64,000 bases of DNA, from contig NZ_JAZDCH010000015.1 of NCBI RefSeq assembly GCF_036311905.1, positions 1-64,000 of the forward strand, in the 5' to 3' direction. This stretch comes from Brachybacterium sp036311905 (GTDB lineage: Bacteria; Actinomycetota; Actinomycetes; Actinomycetales; Dermabacteraceae). This document shows, one piece after another, positions 24,868 to 33,190 of this stretch; the first letter of the stretch is position 1; every line of letters starts with the position of its first letter. A program made the position numbers and the translations under genes. The notes below the pieces were generated by a model. It saw only the letters and a program-made list of their open reading frames with translations, was not told the origin of the DNA and did not search any database.

Positions 24868-27336
24868 TCACACGTTGTCGCCGCCGGTGTCGGCGAGGGC
24901 CGCGGAGGCCGCGTCGTCCTCGTCGCTCCAGCGCCAGTCGACCACCTCGGGCAGGTCCTCCCCGTGCTCGTAGGCGTGGGCGCGTGCCTGGATGCGGGTG
25001 TCCACCATCCGCTGGCGCAGCGGCGCGTAGCTCGTCGCGAGGCCGTCGACCCGGTCGATCACGTCCATCACCAGGTGGTACCGGTCGGTGTCATTGCGCA
25101 TCAGCATGTCGAAGGGGGTGGTCGTGGTGCCCTCCTCCTTGTAGCCGCGCACGTGGATGCGACCCAGGCGGTCGTGCCGGTAGGCGAGCCGATGGATCAG
25201 CCAGGGATAGCCGTGGTACGCGAAGACCACCGGGATGTCCTCCCCGAAGTAGCCGTCGAAGTCCCGGGCGGACAGGCCGTGCGGATGCTCCGTGTCGTCC
25301 TGCAGGCGCATCAGGTCGACCACGTTGATCACCCGCACCCTCAGGTCCGGGATCTCCTCCCGCAGGATCTTCGCGGCCGCGAGCACCTCGATGGTGGGGA
25401 TGTCCCCCGCCGCCGCGAGGACCACCTCCGGGTCCTCCCCAGGCTGCTCGGTGCCGGCCCAGTCCCAGATCCCCAGGCCGCGGGTGCAGTGCACCACCGC
25501 CTCGTCCATGGTGAGCCAGTTCGGGTTCGGCTGCTTTCCCGCGACGACCACGTTGACGTACTGCCGCGAGCGCAGGCAGTGGTCATAGGTGGACAGCAGA
25601 GTGTTCGCATCCGGCGGCAGATAGACCCGCACGATCTCGGCCTTCTTGTTGACCATGTGGTCGATGAAGCCCGGATCCTGATGGCTGAAGCCGTTGTGGT
25701 CCTGGCGCCAGACGTGGGAGCTGAGCAGGTAGTTCAACGACGCGATCGGCCGGCGCCACTCGATCTCATTGGTCACCTTCAACCACTTCGCGTGCTGGTT
25801 CACCATCGAGTCGACGATGTGGATGAACGCCTCGTAGGAGGAGAACAGCCCATGACGCCCGGTGAGCAGGTAGCCCTCGAGCCAGCCCTGGCACTGGTGC
25901 TCGGAGAGCATCTCCATGACCCGGCCGGCGCGCGCGAGGTGCTCTGAGCGATCATGCTCCTCGAAGTCGGCGTTCCACTGCTTGTCGGTGACCTCGTAGA
26001 CGGCCTGGAGCCGGTTCGAGGCGGTCTCGTCCGGTCCGAAGATGCGGAAGGTGCGCGGGTTCTGCGCGATGACGTCCCGCAGCCAGGTGCCGAGCACCCG
26101 GGTCGCCTCCGCCACGGAGCCCCCGGGCCGCGGGACGTCCACGGCGTAGTCGCGGAAGTCCGGCAGCCGCAGGGGCTGCAGCACCGCACCGCCGTTGGTC
26201 GACGGGTTCGCGGACATGCGCAGCTCACCGTGCGGGGCGATGGCGGCGACGTCCTCGACCAGCTTCCCGGTCTCGTCGAACAGCTCCTCCGGCCGGTAGG
26301 AGCGCAGCCAGGCGTCGAGATCCGCGAGGTGCTCGTCGGTGTCCCGGGCGTTCGCGAGCGGCACCTGGTGGGAGCGCCAGGAGCCCTCCGTCCGCTGGCC
26401 GTCGATCTCCTCCGGGCCGGTCCAACCCTTCGGAGTGCGCAGCACGATCATCGGCCAGGCGGGGCGCTCGGTCTCACGGCCCGCGGCGGCGTCCTCGGCG
26501 GCCTGCGCCTTGATCTCCGCGATGCGGTCGAGGGCGGTGTCGAGCACCTCCGCGAAGCGGCGGTGGATCTCGAGCGGATCCTCGTCGTCGAAGCCGCCCG
26601 TGAAGAACAGCGGCTCGTGCCCGTAGCCGCGCAGGAGCGCCTCGAGCTCGTCGTCGCCGATGCGGGCGAGCACCGTGGGGTTGGCGATCTTGTAGCCGTT
26701 GAGGTGGAGGATCGGCAGGACGACGCCGTCCTGCTGCGGGTTCACGAACTTGTTGGAGTGCCAGGAGGTGGCGAGCGGACCGGTCTCGGCCTCGCCGTCA
26801 CCGACCACGGTGAACGCGATCTGGTCCGGGGCGTCGAACATGGCGCCGTAGGCGTGCGAGAGGGCGTAGCCGAGCTCGCCGCCCTCATGAATCGACCCCG
26901 GGGTCTCCGGGGCGACGTGCGAGGGGATCCCGCCCGGGTACGAGAACTGGGTGAACAGGCGATTCATGCCGGCCTCGTCCTCGCTGACCGCGGGGTACAC
27001 CTCGGAGTAGGTGCCCTCGAGATACGTCGCGGCGACGAGCCCGGGGCCGCCGTGGCCCGGGCCCGTGACGTACATGGCGTGCAATCCCCGCTGCGCGATG
27101 GCGCGGTTGGCGTGGGCGTACAGGAAGGTCAGCCCCGGGGTTGTGCCCCAGTGACCGAGCAGGCGCGGCTTCACGTCCTCACGCTGCAGCGGCCGACGCA
27201 GCAACGGGTTGTCCCGGAGGTAGATCTGACCGACGGAGAGGTAGTTCGCGGCACGCCACCACGCATCGAGGCGGGCGAGATCCTCGGAGGAGGGAGCGGT
27301 GGAGGGGGAGTCGGGCCAGGCTGCTGTGGGGGTCAT
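24868..27336 (-). CDS. xfp: Phosphoketolase (xylulose-5-P/fructose-6-P)
   Basis: An 822-residue thiamine-diphosphate enzyme that splits xylulose-5-phosphate or fructose-6-phosphate with phosphate to acetyl phosphate plus a triose or tetrose phosphate. Visible landmarks: H-W-G-T-T-P-G-L near 60, T-G-P-G-H-G-G-P-G-L near 90, G-D-G-E-A-E-T-G-P-L (ThDP/Mg site) near 185, L-H-L-N-G-Y-K-I-A-N-P, and S-H-V-W-R-Q-D-H-N-G-F-S-H-Q-D-P-G in the PYR-type domain. Full length for the family. The ATG follows TGGAAGG. There is no phosphotransacetylase or acetate kinase next to it in this window. Confidence 0.96.
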   Translation of the reverse strand: MTPTAAWPDSPSTAPSSEDLARLDAWWRAANYLSVGQIYLRDNPLLRRPLQREDVKPRLLGHWGTTPGLTFLYAHANRAIAQRGLHAMYVTGPGHGGPGLVAATYLEGTYSEVYPAVSEDEAGMNRLFTQFSYPGGIPSHVAPETPGSIHEGGELGYALSHAYGAMFDAPDQIAFTVVGDGEAETGPLATSWHSNKFVNPQQDGVVLPILHLNGYKIANPTVLARIGDDELEALLRGYGHEPLFFTGGFDDEDPLEIHRRFAEVLDTALDRIAEIKAQAAEDAAAGRETERPAWPMIVLRTPKGWTGPEEIDGQRTEGSWRSHQVPLANARDTDEHLADLDAWLRSYRPEELFDETGKLVEDVAAIAPHGELRMSANPSTNGGAVLQPLRLPDFRDYAVDVPRPGGSVAEATRVLGTWLRDVIAQNPRTFRIFGPDETASNRLQAVYEVTDKQWNADFEEHDRSEHLARAGRVMEMLSEHQCQGWLEGYLLTGRHGLFSSYEAFIHIVDSMVNQHAKWLKVTNEIEWRRPIASLNYLLSSHVWRQDHNGFSHQDPGFIDHMVNKKAEIVRVYLPPDANTLLSTYDHCLRSRQYVNVVVAGKQPNPNWLTMDEAVVHCTRGLGIWDWAGTEQPGEDPEVVLAAAGDIPTIEVLAAAKILREEIPDLRVRVINVVDLMRLQDDTEHPHGLSARDFDGYFGEDIPVVFAYHGYPWLIHRLAYRHDRLGRIHVRGYKEEGTTTTPFDMLMRNDTDRYHLVMDVIDRVDGLATSYAPLRQRMVDTRIQARAHAYEHGEDLPEVVDWRWSDEDDAASAALADTGGDNV

Positions 27337-27552
27337 GGCGCCTTCCAGGGGTCGGAGACCGCGGCGGGCGCCGCGGCGTCTTCGGCTCCACCGTAGGCGG
27401 GGGAGTCCGCCGGCGGAAGGGACCAGGGTCCGGCCCCGGCCCGGGACCAGATACGACGCGTCGTCCCGAGACGAGTGCGGCGGGGATGAGAGTGTGCTCA
27501 GGAAGCTGCTCGGCGGGCGAGGTCCGGCCTAGCCTGGGAGGACGACCCGGCC

Positions 27553-27729
27553 GTGTCCGTCGAGTCCCCGATGACGCCCGAGCAGGCGATCGAGGCGGCG
27601 CTCGAGGTCGAGACCGGGCGGGTCAGCGGCTGGGACCTCGGGTCCGAGATCCGTCCCGATTCGCGCAGGAACGGCGCGGCTCTCAGCGCGGGGCGATCAC
27701 GGCCTCGCCGTCGGCCCCGCGGCGCATGA
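27553..27729 (+). pseudogene. Short PepSY-like remnant
   Basis: A short frame beginning at GTG, with GGGAGGA and a TAGCCT hexamer upstream. Its first 34 codons read V-S-V-E-S-P-M-T-P-E-Q-A-I-E-A-A-L-E-V, then G-R-V-S-G-W-D-L-G-S-E-I. That resembles the start of a PepSY/YpeB-type domain (I-S-P-E-Q-A-I-x-A-A-L...G-x-V). After this the frame becomes Arg-rich and runs opposite the end of the amidohydrolase gene, so most of a domain is missing. I read it as a truncated gene relic; a tiny functional protein cannot be excluded. It also accounts for part of the 346-base stretch between xfp and the amidohydrolase, which otherwise holds the xfp promoter area and a 12-base palindrome ACGACGCGTCGT (27453-27464). 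Confidence 0.4.
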
Positions 27730-28939
27730 CCTCGCGCCCGCCCTGCCAGACCCGCAGCGTGCGGTGGCGGACGTCGAGCGGATCGCCCTCCCAGAGCACG
27801 AGGTCGGCCTCCTTCCCAGCCGTGAGCGAGCCGATCCGGTCCTCCAGGCCGAGCACCCGCGCGGGGTGGAGGGTGATGGCGCGCAGCGCATCGGCAGGAG
27901 CCATGCCGTGCTTGACCGCGAGCGCCGCCTGGTGGACGAGGAACTCGATCGGCACCACCGGATGGTCGGTGATGATCGAGACCTCGACCCCGGCGGCGGT
28001 GAGCAGTCCCGGGGCGGCGGGGGTGCGGTGGCGCACCTCGACCTTGGAACGGGAGACGATCAGCGGCCCGTAGAGCACGGGCACGCCGGCTGCGGCCACA
28101 CGATCGGCGATCAGGTAGGACTCGGTGCCGTGGTCCAGGACCAGGCGGTAGCCGAACTCCTCGGCGAGGCGCAGCGCGGTCGCGATGTCGTCGGCGCGGT
28201 GGGCGTGCTGGCGCCAGGGGATCTCCCGCTCGAGCACCCGCGTGAGCGCCTCGGAGACCAGGTCCGCATCCCGCTCCTCGGCGGGCTTGCGCGACCAGGC
28301 CTTCGCGGTCGCGAAGGCCTGACGGATGGTGAGGGCGACCCCGAGCCGGGTCGAGGGGGTCTGCTTCCGCTCCCCGTAGACGCGCTTGGGGTTCTCGCCG
28401 AGCGCGGCCTTCAGCCCTGAGGGGCTGCGCAGCACCATCTCGTCCACCACCCGGCCGTGGGTGCGCAGCGCGACCGCGAGCCCGCCGATCGGGTTTCCGG
28501 AGCCGGGGTTCACGTTGACCGCGGTGACGCCGCCGATGATCGCGTCGTCGAAGCCGATGTCCAGGGGATTCACGGCGTCGATCGCGCGGGCCGCGGCCAT
28601 CACCGGGTCGGTCATCTCGTTGGTGTCGTCCCCGGCCCAGCCCTCGCCCTCCTCGTCCACGCCGAGATGGACGTGCGCGTCCACGAAACCGGGCAACAGC
28701 CAGGCGCCGTCCGCGTCGATCACCGGGAGGTCCTCCGGGACCTCGAGGTCCGCACCGAGCGCGTTGATGTGACCCTCGCGCACCAGGACCGTGCCGTCGA
28801 AGGGCTCGCCCTCGATCGGCACCACGTGGGCGCCGGTGATCGCGAAGGTCCCCGCGCCCGCCGGGGCGGTCGGGGCGGTCGGCGCGGCGGGAGCGGAGGG
28901 GGAGTCGGGGGCGGGGCGGTGCGCGGGCTCGGGAGTCAT
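27683..28939 (-). CDS. Amidohydrolase-family protein
   Basis: A 418-residue metal-dependent hydrolase related to imidazolonepropionase/dipeptidase-like amidohydrolases. The beta-sandwich start is I-T-G-A-H-V-V-P-I, then L-L-P-G-F-V-D-A-H-V-H-L-G (about 78-90) provides the first metal His pair. R-Q-H-A-H-R and L-D-H-G-T-E carry later ligand histidines, S-I-I-T-D-H-P the last Asp, and the C-terminal G-S-L-T-A-G-K-E-A-D-L-V-L-W closes the sandwich. The first 30 residues are a Pro/Ala-rich leader without export features. The substrate is unknown. The ATG follows GGAGGGT. It is divergent from ppk2. Confidence 0.87.
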   Translation of the reverse strand: MTPEPAHRPAPDSPSAPAAPTAPTAPAGAGTFAITGAHVVPIEGEPFDGTVLVREGHINALGADLEVPEDLPVIDADGAWLLPGFVDAHVHLGVDEEGEGWAGDDTNEMTDPVMAAARAIDAVNPLDIGFDDAIIGGVTAVNVNPGSGNPIGGLAVALRTHGRVVDEMVLRSPSGLKAALGENPKRVYGERKQTPSTRLGVALTIRQAFATAKAWSRKPAEERDADLVSEALTRVLEREIPWRQHAHRADDIATALRLAEEFGYRLVLDHGTESYLIADRVAAAGVPVLYGPLIVSRSKVEVRHRTPAAPGLLTAAGVEVSIITDHPVVPIEFLVHQAALAVKHGMAPADALRAITLHPARVLGLEDRIGSLTAGKEADLVLWEGDPLDVRHRTLRVWQGGREVMRRGADGEAVIAPR

Positions 28940-29015
28940 CCCCCGACCCTCCGCCCCGCGCACCGCCTCGTCAAGCCGGGCCCTCGCGCGCCCGTCGACG
29001 GCTACGCTCCTCCCC

Positions 29016-29900
29016 ATGGCGAAATCGACGAAGAAGTCCCCCAAGAGCCCCGACGGTCAGGCCCCGCGCGGAGTTCGCATCCCGCACGACTGGACGGGCG
29101 ACGTGCGCGACCTCGACCCGCGGTCGACGCCCGACTTCGACGGCCGCAAGGCGGAGGGCCGCGAGTTCCTGCTGGCCCGCGACGCCGAGCTCGACGAGCT
29201 GCAGGAGCGGCTCTACGCCGCGGACCACGGCACGGAGGGCGGCCGCAGCGTTCTGCTGGTCGTGCAGGGCATGGACACCTCCGGCAAGGGCGGGATCATG
29301 CGCCACGTGGTCGGCAGCGTCGACCCGCAGGGCGTGGACATCACCGCGTTCAAGGCGCCCACCGACGAGGAGAAGAAGCACGACTTCCTCTGGCGGATCA
29401 GGCCGCACGCCCCCGAGCCCGGGCAGATCGGCGTGTTCGACCGCTCCCACTACGAGGACGTGCTGATTCACCGCGTGCACGGGTGGGCCGACGCGAAGGA
29501 GATCCGCGCCCGGTATACGGCGATCAACGCGTTCGAGCGCGAGCTCATCGCGGCGGGCACGACGGTCGTGAAGGTCATGCTCCATATCTCGCACGAGGAG
29601 CAGGGGGAGCGGCTCATGGAGCGGCTCGAGCGGCCCGACAAGCACTGGAAGTACAACCCCGGCGACGTCGACGAGCGCGAGCACTGGGACGACTACATGG
29701 AGGCGTACACGCGCGCGCTGCGGGCCACCTCCACCGTCGGCGCCCCGTGGCACGTGGTCCCCGCAGACCGCAAGTGGTACGCCCGGATCGCCGTCCAGCA
29801 GCTGCTCATCGATGCGCTGCGCGAGATCGACCCGCAGTGGCCCGCTGCCGACTTCGACGTCGACGAGGAGATCCGGCGCCTGCGCGAGACGCAGGGCTGA
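29016..29900 (+). CDS. ppk2: Polyphosphate kinase 2 family protein
   Basis: A 294-residue PPK2 (P-loop) enzyme that transfers phosphate between polyphosphate and nucleotides. Motifs: V-L-L-V-V-Q-G-M-D-T-S-G-K-G-G near 90-104 (Walker A), F-D-R-S-H-Y-E-D-V near 155 (Walker B), and R-x-x-A-I-N-A-F-E-R and K-H-W-K-Y-N-P-G-D lid segments. The sequence resembles the PPK2 class III/AMP-or-ADP type in length, but nucleotide preference cannot be set by eye. TACGCT (29003-29008) is 7 bases ahead of the ATG: leaderless. Confidence 0.93.
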   Translation: MAKSTKKSPKSPDGQAPRGVRIPHDWTGDVRDLDPRSTPDFDGRKAEGREFLLARDAELDELQERLYAADHGTEGGRSVLLVVQGMDTSGKGGIMRHVVGSVDPQGVDITAFKAPTDEEKKHDFLWRIRPHAPEPGQIGVFDRSHYEDVLIHRVHGWADAKEIRARYTAINAFERELIAAGTTVVKVMLHISHEEQGERLMERLERPDKHWKYNPGDVDEREHWDDYMEAYTRALRATSTVGAPWHVVPADRKWYARIAVQQLLIDALREIDPQWPAADFDVDEEIRRLRETQG

Positions 29901-29997
29901 CGGCATCCGCCAACGCGCCAGGGTGTCGCCGACCGACGTCGCCGCACCGCGCGGACGGGGGTTTGTGCCGCACAGGTTGCGGGGCCAGGATGGACCC

Positions 29998-30495
29998 ATG
30001 GCTTCCATCACCCTGCACCAGAACCCCGTCACCACCGTCGGCGAGCTGCCCGCGATCGGCTCGACCCTCCCCGGCTTCGAGCTCGTCGGCCAGGACCTCG
30101 GCGCCGTCTCCAGCGCCGACCTCACCGGTAAGCGCATCGTGCTGAACATCTTCCCGTCCGTCGACACCGACACCTGCGCGATGTCCGTCCGGAAGTTCAA
30201 CGAGCTCGCCTCCAGCTTCGAGAACACCGTCGTCGTGTGCGTGTCGAAGGACCTGCCGTTCGCGCAGGCCCGCTTCTGCGGCGCCGAGGGCCTCGAGAAC
30301 GTCGTCACCGGTTCCGCCTTCCGCTCGTCCTTCGGCGAGGACCTGGGCGTGACCATGGCCGACGGCCCGCTCGCCGGCCTCCTCTCCCGCGCGGTGGTCA
30401 TCGCCGACGCGGACGGCACCGTGCTCTACACCCAGCAGGTCGCCGAGATCGGCGAGGAGCCCGACTACGAGGCGGCCGCCGCGGCGCTCGCCTGA
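29998..30495 (+). CDS. tpx: Thiol peroxidase (Tpx-type peroxiredoxin)
   Basis: A 165-residue peroxiredoxin. F-P-S-V-D-T-D-T-C-A-M-S-V-R contains the peroxidatic Cys (about residue 60), and F-A-Q-A-R-F-C-G-A-E-G the resolving Cys (about 94). V-T-x-G-S-A-F-R-S-S-F-G and the C-terminal Y-E-A-A-A-A-A-L-A fit Tpx. It reduces hydroperoxides with thioredoxin. A CAGGAT hexamer 6 bases before the ATG suggests a leaderless transcript, extending into the DUF488 gene 4 bases after the stop. Confidence 0.95.
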   Translation: MASITLHQNPVTTVGELPAIGSTLPGFELVGQDLGAVSSADLTGKRIVLNIFPSVDTDTCAMSVRKFNELASSFENTVVVCVSKDLPFAQARFCGAEGLENVVTGSAFRSSFGEDLGVTMADGPLAGLLSRAVVIADADGTVLYTQQVAEIGEEPDYEAAAAALA

Positions 30496-30499
30496 TCCC

Positions 30500-30883
30500 A
30501 TGGAGATCGACCTCGAGCGCGTGCGGGACGTGCTGGACGACGGCGGCGCCGTCCCCGGCACGTTCCGCGTGCTCGTGGATCGGCTGTGGCCGCGCGGGAT
30601 CGCCAAGGAACGACTCAGCTACGACCTCTGGGGGAAGGAGGTCGCCCCGAGCAGCGATCTGCGCACGGCCTTCCACCACGGCGAGCTCTCCTTCGCGGAG
30701 TTCGCCGAGCGCTATCGGGCCGAGCTCGCCGCCGGCGGCGCCGCCCACGATCTGCTCGGTGCGGCCCGTGCGGCCGGCGCCCGGAGGATCACCCTGCTCT
30801 ACTCCGCACGCGATGCCGAGCAGAACCACGCCCTCGTGCTCCGCGACGCCCTCCAGGAGGAGCTCGCCGAGCACGCCCGCTGA
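30500..30883 (+). CDS. DUF488 family protein
   Basis: A 127-residue protein of the DUF488 family. Signature stretches are V-L-V-D-R-L-W-P-R-G-I at 24-34, D-L-W-x-K-E-V-A-P-S, and I-T-L-L-Y-S-A-R-D-A-E-Q-N-H-A near 100. The function is unknown; homologues often sit near redox or metal genes. It starts 4 bases after tpx stops and so is likely co-transcribed with it. A Shine-Dalgarno sequence is not obvious, which fits translation by re-initiation. Confidence 0.9.
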   Translation: MEIDLERVRDVLDDGGAVPGTFRVLVDRLWPRGIAKERLSYDLWGKEVAPSSDLRTAFHHGELSFAEFAERYRAELAAGGAAHDLLGAARAAGARRITLLYSARDAEQNHALVLRDALQEELAEHAR

Positions 30884-30933
30884 GCACGATCACCGAGCCG
30901 GGCCTCCGAGGCGCTCGCCGAGCAGCGCGACGC

Positions 30934-30994
30934 TTGACCCTTGGGATCCGTGGGGCATACGCTCGGGATAATTCTGCAAGGTGGTTTCATAATC
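30934..30994 (+). promoter_or_regulatory. Promoter and AT-rich operator of the ROK operon
   Basis: TTGACC (30934-30939) and TACGCT (30958-30963) are 18 bases apart. Directly downstream, GATAAT (30967-30972) and ATAATC (30989-30994) form an imperfect dyad in a strikingly AT-rich stretch for this genome, as expected for a ROK/NagC-type operator overlapping the transcription start. Confidence 0.6.
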
Positions 30995-31058
30995 GCCGGT
31001 GCGGAGAAGCGCAGACGTCGACGCAGGGGTCGATGCGGAACCGGGCGGGGGCGAGGAC

Positions 31059-32264
31059 ATGGGCGAGGACCGCTCGACCGCCGAGATCCGCCAGGCCTCC
31101 ACCCGTCGCGCCCATCTCGCCCTGCGCGAGGCCGAGCAGCCGCTGAGCATCGCCGAGCTGGTCGCCGCGACCGGCCTCTCCCGCCCCACCGTGTTGAGCG
31201 TTCTCGACGACCTCACCGCCCGCGGCCTCGTGGTCCCGGCCGCCCCCGCCGAGGAACCCGGGCCCGGCCGCCCCGCCCGCCGGCTGCGCCTCGACCCGGA
31301 CGCCGCCCACGTCGCGGGTCTCGACCTCGGAGCGCGATCCGTGCGCGCCGTGCTCGCCGATCTCACCGGGACCGTCCTCGCCCGCAGCACCGTGGGCCTC
31401 GACCCCGAAGACCTGCTCGGCTCGCTGCGCCACGCTCTCGAGGAGGTCGACGCCGGCCCCGACGCCGCCCCACTGGGGGCCGTCGGCCTCTCCGTCCCCG
31501 GCCTGCTCGCGGCCGACGGCTCCGTCGGCAGCAGCCTCGCCCTCCCCGCGCTCGCCGGGCGCGACCTCGCCCGCGAGCTCGCGGAGGTGCTCGAGGCCCC
31601 GGTGGTCCTCGAGAACGACGTGAAGCTCGCCGCGCTCGCCGAGCACCGCCTCGGAGCGGAGGCCGACGGTCCCGCCGCCGACGGCCTGGTGCTTCTGCGG
31701 ATCGGGCACCGCATCTCGGTCGCGATCATGGTGCACGGCCAGATCCTGCAGGGAGCGCACCGCCTCGCGGGCGAGCTCGGCACCCAGCGGGGCATGCGCT
31801 GGACCGCCGGCTCCCGGCGCGGCCGGCTGGTGTGGTCCACGGGCGACGAGGCCCGGCCCCTGCTCGAGCGCGCCGCGACCGGTGACGCCGACGCCCAGCA
31901 GGAGGTCCGTGCCTTCTGCGAGGAGATCGCGCCGCGTCTCGCGGGGCTGCTGCTCGCCGTGGACCCGGAGATGGTGGTCGTCGGCGGCGGTCTCTCCCGG
32001 GCGGGGGAGGCCCTGCTCGGTCCGCTGCGCGCGGCCCTGGGGTCCCAGCTGACGGGCCCCGGCCGGCCGCGCCTGGTCCCCGCTGCCCTGCCCGCCGACG
32101 GCTCCCTCGTCGGTGCCCTCGGCCGCGGCTTCGAGCACGGCTCCGCGCGGATCGTCGGCGTCCCCGACGTTCCCGCCCCCTGGGAGCGGATCCGCCGCAC
32201 CCTCCCCTCCGACCCGCTGACCCCCGATCCCCGGACCAGCACCGACCCCGAAGGACGACGATGA
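31059..32264 (+). CDS. ROK-family transcriptional regulator
   Basis: A 401-residue repressor-type ROK protein. Residues 10-70 are a winged helix (I-A-E-L-V-A-A-T-G-L-S-R-P-T-V-L-S-V-L-D-D-L), followed by the sugar-kinase-like fold: G-L-D-L-G-A-R-S-V-R-A near 90, L-S-V-P-G-L near 148, V-L-E-N-D-V-K-L-A-A-L near 180, and V-V-V-G-G-G-L-S-R-A near 305. The zinc-binding Cys-rich motif and the usual E-x-G-H sugar motif of true ROK kinases are degenerate (G-E-L-G-T-Q-R). The ATG begins after GCGAGGAC; an upstream ATG 20 codons earlier is possible. The stop overlaps the next ATG. It probably senses the sugar handled by the two following genes. Confidence 0.88.
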   Translation: MGEDRSTAEIRQASTRRAHLALREAEQPLSIAELVAATGLSRPTVLSVLDDLTARGLVVPAAPAEEPGPGRPARRLRLDPDAAHVAGLDLGARSVRAVLADLTGTVLARSTVGLDPEDLLGSLRHALEEVDAGPDAAPLGAVGLSVPGLLAADGSVGSSLALPALAGRDLARELAEVLEAPVVLENDVKLAALAEHRLGAEADGPAADGLVLLRIGHRISVAIMVHGQILQGAHRLAGELGTQRGMRWTAGSRRGRLVWSTGDEARPLLERAATGDADAQQEVRAFCEEIAPRLAGLLLAVDPEMVVVGGGLSRAGEALLGPLRAALGSQLTGPGRPRLVPAALPADGSLVGALGRGFEHGSARIVGVPDVPAPWERIRRTLPSDPLTPDPRTSTDPEGRR

Positions 32265-33160
32265 CCTCTCTCTACCGCCTCGGCCTCAGCTCCTACAGCC
32301 TCTGGCCCCTGCTCTCCTCGGGCGAGATGAGCCTGCTCGAGGCGATCGACTGGGTCGCCGCCCAGGGCGCCGAGCACCTCGAGCTCGCGATCCTCGGCGA
32401 CGACGCCGACGGTCCGCTGCCGACGATCGACTCCGACCCCGCCCGGATCCGCGAGGTGCGGGCCGCGGCCGACGCGGCCGGGATAGAGCTCTCCAACCTC
32501 GCGGTCGGCGCGGATCTCTCCGCGGCCGACCCCGCCGAGCGCGCCGCCCAGGTGGACCGCGTGCGCCGCTACGTCGACCTCGCCGCCGCCCTCGGCATCA
32601 CCCGGATGCGCCACGACGTGGTCGCCCACGCCGCGGTGGCGGGCGATGACACGCCGCTGTTCGAGGAGGTCCTGCCGCGGATCGTCGAGTCCTCCCGGGA
32701 GATCGCCCGGCACGCCGCGGCGGCCGGCATCACCACCAGCCTCGAGAACCACGGCTTCTTCGTGCAGTCCTCCGATCGCGTGCGCCGCATCCTCCACGCC
32801 GTCGACGAGCCGAACTTCCGCACCACCCTCGACGTCGGCAACTTCGTGTGCGTCGACGAGGACCCCGTCGCCGCGGTCACCCAGAACCTGCCCTACGCCT
32901 CGGTGATCCACCTCAAGGATTTCTACATCCGCCCCGCCGAGCGGGAGATGGGCGAGGGCTGGTTCCGCAGCCGGGGCGGGAAGCACCTGCGCGGCGCCGT
33001 GCTCGGCAACGGGGACCTCGACCTCCCCGGCATCGCCCGCGCGATCCGCGCGTCCGACTTCCGCGGCCACGTCTCCCTCGAGTTCGAGGGCTGGGAGCAC
33101 AGCCTGCAGGGCTGCTCCCGCGGCCTCGCGAACGGCCGGCGCCTGCTCGAGATCGCCTGA
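32261..33160 (+). CDS. Sugar phosphate isomerase/epimerase (AP endonuclease 2-like TIM barrel)
   Basis: A 299-residue xylose-isomerase-like TIM barrel. Landmarks are Q-G-A-E-H-L-E-L-A near 37, S-L-E-N-H-G-F-F near 163 (metal Glu/His), T-L-D-V-G-N-F (metal Asp), V-I-H-L-K-D-F-Y near 220 (metal His) and S-L-E-F-E-G at 270. Metal-dependent isomerisation or epimerisation of a keto sugar or inositol derivative is likely; the substrate is unknown. Translationally coupled to the ROK gene (ATGA). Confidence 0.9.
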   Translation: MTSLYRLGLSSYSLWPLLSSGEMSLLEAIDWVAAQGAEHLELAILGDDADGPLPTIDSDPARIREVRAAADAAGIELSNLAVGADLSAADPAERAAQVDRVRRYVDLAAALGITRMRHDVVAHAAVAGDDTPLFEEVLPRIVESSREIARHAAAAGITTSLENHGFFVQSSDRVRRILHAVDEPNFRTTLDVGNFVCVDEDPVAAVTQNLPYASVIHLKDFYIRPAEREMGEGWFRSRGGKHLRGAVLGNGDLDLPGIARAIRASDFRGHVSLEFEGWEHSLQGCSRGLANGRRLLEIA

Positions 33161-33190
33161 CCACCCCAGCCCCGACCGGAGGACCACCCC

